Assembly: GCF_003688995.1 (NCBI RefSeq)
Contig: NZ_PENI01000015.1
Span: 141,683 to 205,682, forward strand
From: Streptomyces shenzhenensis
GTDB lineage: Bacteria > Actinomycetota > Actinomycetes > Streptomycetales > Streptomycetaceae
Direction: 5' to 3'
DNA: 64,000 nt
Shown here: positions 45,512 through 55,259 of the stretch, in pieces
Layout: the number at the start of each line of letters is the position of its first letter
How positions within the stretch are numbered: the stretch's first letter is position 1
The notes under the pieces: generated by a model
Told to the model about the DNA's origin: nothing
Seen by the model: only the letters and a program-made list of their open reading frames with translations
Databases searched by the model: none
Position numbers and translations under genes: made by a program

Positions 45512-45949
45512 ATGGCCACCGTTGAACTCCGCTTCAGCGCGCTGCCCGAGCACGTCCGGACCGCCCGACTGGTGGCGGCAGCGGTGGCGCGCAGGGCCGG
45601 GGTGGACGAGGCCGTACTCGACGAGGTCAGGCTCGCCGTGGGCGAGGCCTGCTCTCGCGCCGTCGGACTGCACCAGAGTTCCGGCACCTCCGCGCCGGTG
45701 AAGGTGGTGCTGATCGAGGAGGAGAAGCAGTTCTCCATCGAGGTCGGCGACGAGGCGCCCCGTTCGGCCCCGGGTGACCGGGCGCCCGGCGGGTCCGCAC
45801 ATGAGGCGGACGCGGAGGCCGAGGAGGACGAGATGGGCCTCGCGGTCATCAGCGGCCTCGTCGACGACGTCGAGGTGACCGCCGGGGAGCACGGTGGGCT
45901 GATCCGCATGACCTGGCCGACCACGCCGCCGGCCGTCGCGCTCGCCTGA
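45512..45949 (+). CDS. Anti-sigma factor of the BldG locus (ApgA-like)
   Basis: A 145-residue HATPase_c_2-type protein. LPEHVRTARLVAAAVARRAG is the N-terminal helix, LAVGEACSRAVGL sits where RsbW-type kinases have E-x-x-x-N, and DEMGLAVISGLVDDVEV is the G1/G2 lid region. The N-box Asn is replaced by Arg, so kinase activity is uncertain. It is followed by a strong terminator and probably cotranscribed with bldG. An acidic insert (HEADAEAEEDE) separates the two halves. ATG with GAGGGGGATGC upstream. Confidence 0.87.
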   Translation: MATVELRFSALPEHVRTARLVAAAVARRAGVDEAVLDEVRLAVGEACSRAVGLHQSSGTSAPVKVVLIEEEKQFSIEVGDEAPRSAPGDRAPGGSAHEADAEAEEDEMGLAVISGLVDDVEVTAGEHGGLIRMTWPTTPPAVALA

Positions 45950-45992
45950 GGCGTTCCGTACCACCGGCGCCGGGGCCACCGGCGTCACCCTC

Positions 45993-46017
45993 AAGGGCCC
46001 TGCTGAGCAGGGCCCTT
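45993..46017 (+). terminator. Terminator of the bldG operon
   Basis: 11-bp perfect arms AAGGGCCCTGC / GCAGGGCCCTT with a TGA loop, 43 bases after the stop. Confidence 0.88.
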
Positions 46018-46269
46018 CGTGTTGTCGTCCGCCGGGCCGCCGGAATTCGTGAAGGTATTCACGATCAACGCCCGATAATTTGATCAAGCGTCAATGCGGG
46101 TGTCAATGCTTTTGGGGCATTACCACTTTCGGGTTCCATGGCGTGGCGTCGATCATTTGCTGAAGAGCAGGTGAAGGCTAATTCCGTTTACCGCGCTCTG
46201 TTTTGATCAGGTCCAGGTACCTACAATCCGTCCACATCTTGAGCTCAGCCCAAGCGTCAAGGAGGACGA
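46018..46269. promoter_or_regulatory. hppA upstream region with CRP-like palindrome
   Basis: TCGTGAA-GGTA-TTCACGA at 46047-46064 has the GTGA-N6-TCAC layout of CRP/FNR sites. A TACAAT -10-like box is at 46222-46227 and an AAGGAGG ribosome site just before the ATG. Confidence 0.5.
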
Positions 46270-48678
46270 ATGGCGGGGCTTTCTACCCCTCATCAGTTGG
46301 GTCACCCCACAACCCTCGCAGCCGCAGTCCTGACCGACAGCAACCGTGTCCTGGTGGCGATCTTCGTGGTCGTCGCGCTGGCCGCGCTCGTGGTGGCCGG
46401 GATCCTGGTGCGCCAGGTGCTCGCGGCCGGCGAGGGCACCGACAGCATGAAGAAGATCGCGGCGGCGGTCCAGGAAGGCGCCAACGCCTATCTGGCCCGG
46501 CAGTTGCGCACGCTCGGCGTATTCGCCGTCATCGTGTTCTTCCTGCTCATGCTGCTGCCCGCGGACGACTGGAACCAGCGTGCCGGACGGTCGGTGTTCT
46601 TCCTGATCGGCGCGGCATTCTCGGCGGCCACCGGCTATATCGGCATGTGGCTCGCCGTGCGCAGCAATGTGCGCGTCGCCGCGGCGGCCCGGGAAGCGAC
46701 ACCGGCGGAGGGAGAACCAGAAAAGGATCTCACCACCGTCTCGCACAAGGCCATGAAGATCGCTTTCCGCACGGGCGGCGTCGTCGGCATGTTCACGGTG
46801 GGGCTCGGCCTGCTGGGCGCCTCCTGTGTCGTGCTGGTGTACGCGGCCGACGCGCCGAAGGTGCTCGAGGGCTTCGGCCTCGGGGCCGCTCTGATCGCGA
46901 TGTTCATGCGGGTCGGGGGCGGTATTTTCACCAAGGCCGCCGACGTCGGCGCCGACCTGGTCGGCAAGGTCGAGAAGGGCATTCCGGAGGACGATCCGCG
47001 CAATGCCGCGACCATCGCGGACAACGTGGGCGACAACGTCGGCGACTGTGCGGGCATGGCGGCCGACCTGTTCGAGTCGTACGCGGTGACCCTGGTCGCC
47101 GCGCTGATCCTCGGCAAGGCGGCGTTCGGCGACTCCGGGCTCGCGTTCCCGCTGCTGGTGCCGGCCATCGGTGTGATCACCGCCATGATCGGCATCTTCG
47201 CGGTCGCCCCGCGCCGGGCCGACCGCAGCGGTATGTCCGCGATCAACCGTGGCTTCTTCATCTCGGCGGTGATCTCGCTCGTCCTCGTGGCGGTGGCGGT
47301 CTTCGTCTATCTGCCCGGGAGGTACTCGGAGCTCAGGGGCGTCACGGACGCGGCGATCAGCGGCAAGGACGGCGATCCGCGGATCCTCGCCCTGGTCGCG
47401 GTGGCGATCGGCATCCTGCTGGCCGCGGTGATCCAGCAGCTCACCGGCTATTTCACCGAGACCTCGCGCCGTCCCGTGCGCGACATCGGCAAGACCTCGC
47501 TCACCGGTCCGGCCACCGTCGTGCTCGCCGGCATCTCCATCGGCCTCGAATCGGCCGTCTACACCGCGCTGCTGATCGGTCTCGGCGTCTACGGGGCGTT
47601 CCTGCTCGGCGGTACGTCGATCATGCTGGCCCTGTTCGCGGTCGCGCTGGCCGGTACCGGTCTGCTCACCACCGTCGGTGTGATCGTCGCCATGGACACC
47701 TTCGGCCCGGTCTCCGACAACGCGCAGGGCATCGCCGAGATGTCCGGTGACGTCGAGGGCGCGGGCGCGCAGGTGCTCACCAACCTGGACGCGGTCGGCA
47801 ACACCACCAAGGCCATCACCAAGGGCATCGCGATCGCCACCGCCGTGCTGGCGGCCTCGGCGCTGTTCGGGTCGTACCGCGACGCGATCACGACCGGGGC
47901 GCACGACGTCGGCGAGACGCTCTCCGGGGCGGGCGCGCCGATGACCCTGATGATGGACATCTCGCAGCCCAACAACCTCGTCGGCCTCATCGCGGGCGCG
48001 GCGGTCGTCTTCCTCTTCTCCGGGCTCGCCATCAACGCCGTGTCGCGGTCGGCGGGCTCCGTGGTGTTCGAGGTGCGCCGGCAGTTCCGCGAGAAGCCCG
48101 GGATCATGGACTTCAGCGAGAAGCCCGAGTACGGCAGGGTCGTCGACATCTGCACCAAGGACGCGTTGCGGGAGCTGGCCACGCCGGGTCTGCTCGCCGT
48201 GATGGCGCCCATCTTCGTCGGCTTCACGCTCGGCGTCGGCGCGCTCGGCTCCTATCTGGCCGGCGCCATCGGCGCGGGCACGCTGATGGCTGTGTTCCTC
48301 GCCAACTCCGGCGGCGCCTGGGACAACGCCAAGAAGCTGGTGGAGGACGGCAACCACGGCGGCAAGGGCAGCGAGGCCCATGCGGCCACAGTGATCGGCG
48401 ACACGGTCGGCGACCCCTTCAAGGACACCGCGGGACCCGCGATCAACCCGCTGCTGAAGGTGATGAACCTGGTGTCGCTGCTGATCGCGCCGGCCATCAT
48501 CAAGTTCTCCTACGGCAGTGACAAGAGCCTCGGCGTGCGGATCCTGATCGCGGTCATCGCGCTCCTGGTCATCGCCGGTGCGGTCTATGTCTCGAAGCGG
48601 CGTGGCATCGCCGTGGGGGACGACGAGGAGAAGGCCGAGCGGGTGTCGGAGTCGGCCGATCCCGCGGTGGTTCCGTAG
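46270..48678 (+). CDS. hppA: Proton-pumping membrane pyrophosphatase
   Basis: An 802-residue integral membrane enzyme with about 16 helices that hydrolyses pyrophosphate to pump protons. Signatures: GGGIFTKAADVGADLVGKVE, the DVGADLVGKVE and DNVGDNVGDCAGM acidic motifs, and VGDTVGDPFKDTAGPA near the C-terminus. GNTTKA carries Lys at the position that makes these enzymes potassium-independent (Ala in the K-dependent type). ATG at 46270 with AAGGAGG. Full length, single gene. Confidence 0.97.
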   Translation: MAGLSTPHQLGHPTTLAAAVLTDSNRVLVAIFVVVALAALVVAGILVRQVLAAGEGTDSMKKIAAAVQEGANAYLARQLRTLGVFAVIVFFLLMLLPADDWNQRAGRSVFFLIGAAFSAATGYIGMWLAVRSNVRVAAAAREATPAEGEPEKDLTTVSHKAMKIAFRTGGVVGMFTVGLGLLGASCVVLVYAADAPKVLEGFGLGAALIAMFMRVGGGIFTKAADVGADLVGKVEKGIPEDDPRNAATIADNVGDNVGDCAGMAADLFESYAVTLVAALILGKAAFGDSGLAFPLLVPAIGVITAMIGIFAVAPRRADRSGMSAINRGFFISAVISLVLVAVAVFVYLPGRYSELRGVTDAAISGKDGDPRILALVAVAIGILLAAVIQQLTGYFTETSRRPVRDIGKTSLTGPATVVLAGISIGLESAVYTALLIGLGVYGAFLLGGTSIMLALFAVALAGTGLLTTVGVIVAMDTFGPVSDNAQGIAEMSGDVEGAGAQVLTNLDAVGNTTKAITKGIAIATAVLAASALFGSYRDAITTGAHDVGETLSGAGAPMTLMMDISQPNNLVGLIAGAAVVFLFSGLAINAVSRSAGSVVFEVRRQFREKPGIMDFSEKPEYGRVVDICTKDALRELATPGLLAVMAPIFVGFTLGVGALGSYLAGAIGAGTLMAVFLANSGGAWDNAKKLVEDGNHGGKGSEAHAATVIGDTVGDPFKDTAGPAINPLLKVMNLVSLLIAPAIIKFSYGSDKSLGVRILIAVIALLVIAGAVYVSKRRGIAVGDDEEKAERVSESADPAVVP

Positions 48679-48703
48679 GCGGTCCTGAGGAGGTCGCTCA
48701 ACG

Positions 48704-48741
48704 GCGGGCGGGAGGCGCGCATCGACGTGCCGCCCGCCCGC
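48704..48741 (+). terminator. Terminator after hppA
   Basis: 13-bp stem with one mismatch (GCGGGCGGGAGGC / GCCGCCCGCCCGC), 12-base loop; a second small hairpin GAATGCC/GGCATTC follows at 48781-48800. Confidence 0.75.
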
Positions 48742-48881
48742 TCCGCGTCCGTGCGCCGTGAGCCTTCTCTCCCATAGGGCGAATGCCCCTGAAGGCATTC
48801 TTATCGGACGTACGAGGTGCGAACGCGGACGGTCCGGCGTGTAAGGTCCGGGGGCCGAGAGCCATGGAAGGGACCGATCCG

Positions 48882-49460
48882 GTGAACAAGAAGCTCGCGG
48901 CCGCACTGTCCGGCGGTGCGGTACTGGCGCTGGCGCTGACGGGATGCAGCGGCGACAACACCAACGAAAAGCTGGACGCCTGGGCCAAGCAGGTCTGCGA
49001 CGCGGTGCAGCCGCAGGCCAAGAAGATCGCGGCCGCCAACACCGCGATCCAGAAGCAGACCTCGGACAACAGCGCGCCGGCGGACGTGCAGAAGACGGAC
49101 GCGCAGGCCTTCCAGGACATGTCGGACGCCTACAAGGCGATCGGCGCCGCCGTCAGCTCGGCCGGGGCGCCCACCGTGGACAACGGTGAGAAGAAGCAGC
49201 AGGACGCCGTCAAGGAGCTGAACGCCATCTCGGCGCAGTACGCGTCCCTGAAGAAGCAGGTCGACGAGCTGGACACCAAGAACCAGGCGAAGTTCGCCGA
49301 CGGCCTCAAGGACATCGCGACGGAGCTGTCCAAGCTGAGCAAGACCGGCAGCGACGCGCTCAAGAACCTGGAGGAGGGCGACGTCGGCAAGGCGATGGCC
49401 AAGCAGGAGACCTGCAAGTCGGCATCCGTGTCGGCATCGCCCTCGCAGACCGCGAGCTGA
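48882..49460 (+). CDS. Small lipoprotein with coiled-coil domain
   Basis: A 192-residue lipoprotein precursor. Signal peptide VNKKLAAALSGGAVLALALT, lipobox LTGC with Cys22. The mature chain is helical and rich in Lys/Asp/Gln, with two conserved-looking Cys residues (KQVCDAVQP and KQETCKSA) that may form a disulfide. GTG at 48882 with GGAAGGGA upstream; the frame extends further. Its place between hppA and the methyltransferase is conserved in Streptomyces. Function unknown. Confidence 0.82.
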   Translation: MNKKLAAALSGGAVLALALTGCSGDNTNEKLDAWAKQVCDAVQPQAKKIAAANTAIQKQTSDNSAPADVQKTDAQAFQDMSDAYKAIGAAVSSAGAPTVDNGEKKQQDAVKELNAISAQYASLKKQVDELDTKNQAKFADGLKDIATELSKLSKTGSDALKNLEEGDVGKAMAKQETCKSASVSASPSQTAS

Positions 49461-49529
49461 TCCGGCGCCGCGGCGGGGCCGACTCCGGGCGGCGCACGGG
49501 CGCGTGCGCCGCCCGCACGAGCGGACACA

Positions 49530-51059
49530 ATGGAACACGTGAGTAACGCCACCCTGCCCTCTCTGCCGTCCTCCGACCGCCTCGACGTCGCCGCCCGGCT
49601 GCGCGAGGCCCTGCTCGGGGCCTCCTTCACCGCCGACGGGCTGCTGGAACTGCTCGGCGCCCCGGCCTATGCGGCACTGGCCCGCAGCGAGACCGTGCCC
49701 GCGCTCCGGGCGACCCGCGGGGACACGCCGCTGGAGACACTCGTGCGGCTGTTCCTGCTTCAGCAGCCCGTGCCGTACGCGCGCGTGGCGGACGTGCTGC
49801 CCGCTCCGGAGTGCCTGGAGAGCGGCTGGCTGCTGCGCACGGGCGGGGACGAGGTCGCCGCGACCGTGGACGTACGGCCGTACGGCGGTCCGGGCGGCGA
49901 GGATTGGTTCATCGTGTCCGACCTCGGGTGCGCGGTCGGCGGCGCGGGCGGCATCGGGAACCGGGACGAGGGGGTCGTGCTCGGCGTCGGCGGCGCCTCC
50001 ACCACGCTCGCCGGCATCACCGTGCGCACGCCCGTCGCCGCCGCGCTCGACCTGGGCACCGGCTCCGGGATCCAGGCCCTGCACGCCTCCCGGCACGCCA
50101 CGCGCGTGACGGCGACCGACGTCAACCCGCGCGCCCTGCACATCACCGCGCTGACCCTCGCCCTGTCCGGCGCCCCGGCCGCCGACCTGCGCGAGGGGTC
50201 GCTGTTCGAGCCGGTCAAGGAGGGGGAGACCTACGACCTGATCGTCTCGAACCCGCCCTTCGTGATCTCGCCCCGCGCTCGGCTGACCTACCGCGACGGC
50301 GGAATGGGCGGGGACGATCTGTGCCGCTCGCTCGTTCAGCAGTCGGGGGAACGGCTGAACGTGGGCGGGTTCGCGCAGTTCCTCGCCAACTGGCAGCACG
50401 TGGAAGGGGAGGACTGGCAGGACAGAATCAGGTCGTGGGTGCCACGCGGGTGCGATGCCTGGGTCGTGCAGCGCGAGGTGCAGGACATCACGCAGTACGC
50501 CGAGCTGTGGCTGAGGGACGCCGGCGACCACCGCGGGGACGCCGCCGAGTACCAGGCGCGGTACGACGCCTGGCTCGACGAGTTCGAGGCGCGCAAGGTC
50601 AAGGCGGTGGGGTTCGGGTGGATCACGCTGCGCAGGACGGAGGCCACGGCGCCCTCCGTCATCGTGGAGGAGTGGCCGCATCCGATCGAGCAGCCGCTCG
50701 GCGAGGCGGTCCGCGCGCACTTCGCCCGGCTCGACTACCTCCGGGAGCATGACGACGCGGCGCTGCTCGACAGCCACTTCCGGCTCGTCGCCGAGGTCGT
50801 CCAGGAGCAGGTCGGCCTGCCCGGCGCCGAGGACCCGGAGCATGTCGTGCTGCGCCAGAACCGTGGGATGCGGCGTGCCACCAGGGTGGACACCGTCGGC
50901 GCCGGCTTCGCGGGCGTGTGCGACGGCACGTTGAGCGCGGGTCGCATCCTGGACGCCATCGCTCAGTTGATGGGCGATGACCCGGTCGTCCTGCGCGACC
51001 GCACGCCGGCACAGATCCGTCTCCTCGTGGAACAGGGCTTCCTGGAACCGGCGAGCTGA
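49530..51059 (+). CDS. HemK/PrmC-like SAM-dependent methyltransferase
   Basis: A 509-residue protein with an N-terminal helical domain (DUF7059-type), then a Rossmann methyltransferase: motif I VAAALDLGTGSGIQALHAS, ATDVNPRAL, and the catalytic NPPF in LIVSNPPFVIS, which marks amino-methyltransferases acting on Gln, Asn or adenine. A long C-terminal extension (~200 residues) follows. ATG at 49530 or GTG at 49542 may be the start; a CACAAT box lies just before, so a leaderless mRNA is possible. The substrate is not determined. Confidence 0.85.
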   Translation: MEHVSNATLPSLPSSDRLDVAARLREALLGASFTADGLLELLGAPAYAALARSETVPALRATRGDTPLETLVRLFLLQQPVPYARVADVLPAPECLESGWLLRTGGDEVAATVDVRPYGGPGGEDWFIVSDLGCAVGGAGGIGNRDEGVVLGVGGASTTLAGITVRTPVAAALDLGTGSGIQALHASRHATRVTATDVNPRALHITALTLALSGAPAADLREGSLFEPVKEGETYDLIVSNPPFVISPRARLTYRDGGMGGDDLCRSLVQQSGERLNVGGFAQFLANWQHVEGEDWQDRIRSWVPRGCDAWVVQREVQDITQYAELWLRDAGDHRGDAAEYQARYDAWLDEFEARKVKAVGFGWITLRRTEATAPSVIVEEWPHPIEQPLGEAVRAHFARLDYLREHDDAALLDSHFRLVAEVVQEQVGLPGAEDPEHVVLRQNRGMRRATRVDTVGAGFAGVCDGTLSAGRILDAIAQLMGDDPVVLRDRTPAQIRLLVEQGFLEPAS

Positions 51060-51814
51060 CGGGGCCCGGCCCTGGCCGGAGGCCCCTCACGGGGCCATGC
51101 GGCCGGGCCGGCCTCTGGTGGGCCCACGGCCGGCGGAGCGGGGTGCGCTGTGCGGTGGGCTCGGGGTGCGGGGTGCGCATGGTGGCGAACCGGTGGTCCG
51201 GGGCGCGTCGCGTGGGGTGCGGCCCCTGGGGTGCGCTCGCCGCGGAACCGGCTCGGCCATGGGCACGGCGGCGGGCGACCGGCGGGCATGACCGCGAGTG
51301 GACGGGATCCGGGGGCGCGCCTCTGGTGGGGGCGCGGGCGTCGGCGCGTTCGGATTCGGCCGTGGTGTGACGCGAGCCGGGGCCGACCTGCAGCGGGAGG
51401 TGGTCTGGGGCGCCTCCCCTGGTGGCGTGCGACCAGGGGGCGTCTGCTGTGGGGCTGGCGCCCCCCGAGCGTGCCCTCTCCCTCGCGGCCCGGGCATCAT
51501 CTGTGACTCGGGCGCCCTCCGTGCCCTGGCGGTTGTCCGTGTCCGGCCGCCCTCCGCGACCCCGCGCGTGCTCTCACCAACCCGCGCGCCCCCGTGGCCC
51601 ATACCCCCGTCGCCCATGTGCGCTTTATTACCCGGCCGCCATCTATGGCCGACCTTCGTTCGTGGCGGGAAACGGCCGGAATGGGGTGGGCGGCCGGTTT
51701 GGGCGCGGGGGCGTCGACCGCGCGTTCACCTCGGATTCGTCCGCCCGCCGCCCGCGCGTGCCAGTCTCCCGGCGCTGGATACGCACGGACGGGGGGAAAG
51801 GGGCGCGAGGAACC
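51060..51814. other. Long intergenic region without recognisable gene
   Basis: GC-rich with short GGGGTGCG-type repeats around 51150-51250. Open frames on both strands give Arg/Pro/Gly-rich low-complexity chains with no ribosome sites. Nothing specific is seen. The GAAAGGGG ribosome site of the next gene ends it. Confidence 0.5.
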
Positions 51815-52012
51815 ATGGAGAGCGGACCGGCGATCTTCGCGGGAGTGGTGTTCGTCCTGTTCGGGGGCGCTCTGCTGGCATGGACCGGGAGGCGGCTGCA
51901 CCGCCGTGAGCCCGTCGCCCACGGTGTGAGTCGGGTCGCATCGGCGACCCTCGCCGGCCTCGCTTCGGTGATCGCGCTGGGCCTCGGGGCGTACTGCTTC
52001 ACCCGCATCTGA
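51815..52012 (+). CDS. Small two-helix membrane protein
   Basis: A 65-residue protein: MESGPAIFAGVVFVLFGGAL, a basic loop RRLHRREPVAHGVSR and a second helix LAGLASVIALGLGAYCF. ATG with GAAAGGGGCGCGAGG upstream. It is located between the methyltransferase and topA. Function unknown; the clear two-helix layout and ribosome site support it. Confidence 0.78.
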   Translation: MESGPAIFAGVVFVLFGGALLAWTGRRLHRREPVAHGVSRVASATLAGLASVIALGLGAYCFTRI

Positions 52013-52150
52013 GGGCGCTGCGCCTGCTGTTCCAGGCGTAAAGGGAGCGTCACCCTCCGGGCAGGGCCGCACGAGTCGCCGAGTGGTCCGGGCGGCAGGA
52101 ATGGCGGTAGTCGGGTTACCGTTCGAGTGGCCGTTGCGGGCTTTTCCCGT

Positions 52151-52174
52151 TTGACACGGGGGCGGGATGTACCG
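52151..52174 (+). promoter_or_regulatory. Possible topA promoter
   Basis: TTGACA at 52151-52156, with TACCGT at 52170-52175 (13-base spacing, short) or a less TA-rich -10 a few bases on. 100 bases before the topA start. Confidence 0.4.
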
Positions 52175-52257
52175 TCACACTCCGCAGCGTCACCACCACC
52201 CGACCCCGGGACGAAGGCCCCGGGCGGCCCCAACGTCGACCGGAGAGAAGAGCGAAG

Positions 52258-55077
52258 TTGTCCCCGACCAGCGAGACCGCACAGGGCGGCCGCCGACTTG
52301 TCATCGTCGAGTCGCCTGCCAAGGCGAAGACGATCAAGGGCTACCTCGGCCCCGGCTACGTAGTCGAAGCGAGCGTCGGGCACATCCGTGACCTTCCCAA
52401 CGGCGCCGCGGAGGTGCCGGACAAGTACACCGGCGAGGTGCGCCGCCTCGGCGTGGACGTCGAGCATGACTTCCAGCCCATCTACGTGATCAACGCCGAC
52501 AAGAGGGCGCAGGTCAAGAAGCTCAAGGACCTGCTGAAGGATTCCGACGAACTCTTCCTCGCCACCGATGAGGACCGGGAGGGCGAGGCGATCGCCTGGC
52601 ATCTCCAGGAGGTCCTCAAGCCGAAGATCCCCGTCAAGCGGATGGTCTTCCACGAGATCACCAAGGACGCGATCCGCGCGGCCGTCGCCAATCCGCGCCA
52701 GCTCAACCAGAAGCTCGTCGACGCCCAGGAGACCCGCCGCATCCTCGACCGCCTCTACGGCTACGAGGTCTCGCCGGTCCTGTGGAAGAAGGTCATGCCG
52801 CGCCTGTCGGCCGGGCGGGTCCAGTCCGTCGCCACCCGGCTCGTGGTCGAGCGGGAACGCGAGCGCATCGCGTTTCGTTCTGCTGAGTACTGGGACCTGA
52901 CGGGCACCTTCGCGACCGGCCGCGCGGGCGATCCGTCGGACCCGTCGTCGCTCGTCGCCCGCCTGCAGAGCGTCGACGGCAGGCGGGTCGCGCAGGGCCG
53001 CGACTTCGACTCCCTGGGACAACTCAAGAGCGCGAACACCCTCCACCTCGACGAGGCGAACGCCCGCGCCCTCGCCGCCGCCCTGGAGAACACCCGCTTC
53101 TCGGTCCGGTCGGTCGAGTCCAAGCCGTACCGCCGCTCGCCGTACGCCCCGTTCCGTACGACGACGCTCCAGCAGGAGGCCAGCCGCAAGCTCGGCTTCG
53201 GCGCGAAGGCGACGATGCAGGTCGCGCAGAAGCTGTACGAGAACGGCTACATCACCTACATGCGTACGGACTCCACGACGCTGAGCGACACCGCGATCAG
53301 CGCCGCCCGAGCCCAGGTCACGCAGCTGTACGGCGCCGACTACCTGCCGTCCCAGCCGCGTACGTACGCCGGGAAGGTCAAGAACGCGCAGGAGGCGCAC
53401 GAGGCGATCCGCCCCTCGGGCGACCGCTTCCGTACGCCCGCCGAGACCGGTCTGACCGGCGACCAGTTCAAGCTCTACGAGCTGATCTGGAAGCGGACCG
53501 TCGCCTCGCAGATGAAGGACGCGACCGGCAACAGCGTCACCGTGAAGATCGGCGGTACGGCCGCCGACGGACGGGACGTCGAGTTCAGCGCGTCCGGCAA
53601 GACGATCACCTTCCACGGCTTCCTCAAGGCGTACGTCGAGGGCGCCGACGACCCGAACGCCGAGCTGGACGACCGTGAGCGCCGGCTGCCGCAGGTCGCC
53701 CAGGGCGACCCGCTGAGCGCCGAGGAGATCACGGTCGACGGGCACGCCACGAAGCCCCCGGCCCGCTACACCGAGGCCAGCCTGGTCAAGGAGCTGGAAG
53801 AGCGCGAGATCGGCCGCCCGTCGACGTACGCGTCGATCATCGGCACGATCCTCGACCGCGGCTATGTGTTCAAGAAGGGCACGGCCCTGGTGCCGTCCTT
53901 CCTGTCCTTCGCCGTGGTCAACCTCCTGGAGAAGCACTTCGGGCGGCTCGTCGACTACGACTTCACCGCCAGGATGGAGGACGACCTCGACCGCATCGCG
54001 GCCGGCGAGGCCCAGGCGGTGCCGTGGCTCAAACGCTTCTACTTCGGCGAGGGCACGGCCACGGGCGGCGCGGCCGACGCCGGCAACGGCGACGGGGACC
54101 ACCTCGGCGGCCTCAAGGAGCTGGTGACCGACCTGGGCGCGATCGACGCGCGCGAGGTGTCGTCGTTCCCCGTGGGCAACGACATCGTGCTGCGGGTCGG
54201 CCGCTACGGCCCCTACATCGAGCGGGGCGAGAAGGACACCGAGGAGCACCAGCGTGCCGACATCCCGGAGGACCTGGCGCCCGACGAGCTGAGCGTCGAA
54301 CTGGCCGAGGAACTCCTCGCCAAGCCGAGCGGCGAGCGCCCCCTGGGCACCGACCCGGACACCGGCCGCCCGATCGTCGCCAAGGACGGCCGCTACGGCC
54401 CGTACGTCACGGAGATCCTCCCCGAGGGCACCCCGAAGACGGGCAAGAACGCCGTCAAGCCGCGCACCGCCTCGCTCTTCAAGTCGATGTCGCTGGACAC
54501 GGTGACGCTGGCGGACGCGCTGCGTCTCATGTCGCTGCCGCGGGTCGTCGGCACGGACGCGGACGGCGTGGAGATCACCGCGCAGAACGGGCGCTACGGG
54601 CCGTACCTGAAGAAGGGCACGGACTCGCGCTCGCTGCAGTCGGAGGACCAGCTCTTCACGATCACGCCGGCGGAGGCGGAGGCGATCTACGCCCAGCCCA
54701 AGCAGCGTGGCCGCGCCGCCGCCAAGCCCCCGCTGAAGGAACTCGGCGCGGACCCGGTCAGCGGCCAGCCGGTGGTCGTCAAGGACGGCCGCTTCGGGCC
54801 GTACGTCACCGACGGGGAGACCAACGCGACCCTGCGCTCCGGCGACAGCGTCGAGACGATCACCCCGGAGCGCGGCTTCGAGCTGCTCGCCGAGAAGCGG
54901 GCGAAGGGGCCCGCCAAGAAGACGGCGAAGAAGGCGCCCGCCAAGAAGGCCGCCCCGGCGAAGACCGCGGCGAAGAAGACGGCGGCCAAGAAGGCGACCA
55001 CCGCCGCGAAGAAGACCACGGCCAAGAAGACCACCGCGAAGAAGGCGACGGCCTCGAAGGCGGCCGTGGAGGACTGA
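52258..55077 (+). CDS. topA: DNA topoisomerase I
   Basis: A 939-residue type IA topoisomerase that relaxes negative supercoils. The Toprim domain has LVIVESPAKAKTIKGYL and the acidic ATDEDREGEAIAWHL. The active-site Tyr334 is in GYITYMRTDSTTLS. Repeated C-terminal domains with GRYGPY(V/I/L) motifs replace zinc fingers, followed by a ~50-residue Lys/Ala tail (AKKAPAKK and onwards) typical of actinobacteria. TTG at 52258 after GGAGAGAAG is the start. A single essential gene is expected. Confidence 0.97.
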   Translation: MSPTSETAQGGRRLVIVESPAKAKTIKGYLGPGYVVEASVGHIRDLPNGAAEVPDKYTGEVRRLGVDVEHDFQPIYVINADKRAQVKKLKDLLKDSDELFLATDEDREGEAIAWHLQEVLKPKIPVKRMVFHEITKDAIRAAVANPRQLNQKLVDAQETRRILDRLYGYEVSPVLWKKVMPRLSAGRVQSVATRLVVERERERIAFRSAEYWDLTGTFATGRAGDPSDPSSLVARLQSVDGRRVAQGRDFDSLGQLKSANTLHLDEANARALAAALENTRFSVRSVESKPYRRSPYAPFRTTTLQQEASRKLGFGAKATMQVAQKLYENGYITYMRTDSTTLSDTAISAARAQVTQLYGADYLPSQPRTYAGKVKNAQEAHEAIRPSGDRFRTPAETGLTGDQFKLYELIWKRTVASQMKDATGNSVTVKIGGTAADGRDVEFSASGKTITFHGFLKAYVEGADDPNAELDDRERRLPQVAQGDPLSAEEITVDGHATKPPARYTEASLVKELEEREIGRPSTYASIIGTILDRGYVFKKGTALVPSFLSFAVVNLLEKHFGRLVDYDFTARMEDDLDRIAAGEAQAVPWLKRFYFGEGTATGGAADAGNGDGDHLGGLKELVTDLGAIDAREVSSFPVGNDIVLRVGRYGPYIERGEKDTEEHQRADIPEDLAPDELSVELAEELLAKPSGERPLGTDPDTGRPIVAKDGRYGPYVTEILPEGTPKTGKNAVKPRTASLFKSMSLDTVTLADALRLMSLPRVVGTDADGVEITAQNGRYGPYLKKGTDSRSLQSEDQLFTITPAEAEAIYAQPKQRGRAAAKPPLKELGADPVSGQPVVVKDGRFGPYVTDGETNATLRSGDSVETITPERGFELLAEKRAKGPAKKTAKKAPAKKAAPAKTAAKKTAAKKATTAAKKTTAKKTTAKKATASKAAVED

Positions 55078-55259
55078 GCGTCCCGGACGGCCGGGCCGGG
55101 CGGCGTCCGGCCGGTCCAGCGGTCCGGTGTCCTGCCGGTTCTTCACAACGCGTACGTCCGGTGCGCGAAGGGCACGCTCAGGCATCACTTTGGTGTCGGG
55201 GCGTGCGCACGTCCGGACGGCCGCCGCAGGCTGTCGGTGGCTGCCGATAGGCTGAACGC

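Noticed and set aside
44894..46087. Extension of the helicase frame to 46087
   Set aside because: It would run antisense through bldG and its anti-sigma gene; a proper ATG exists at 44893.
51060..51814. Several open frames of 70-200 codons
   Set aside because: No start signals, biased composition and mutual overlap; none resembles a protein.
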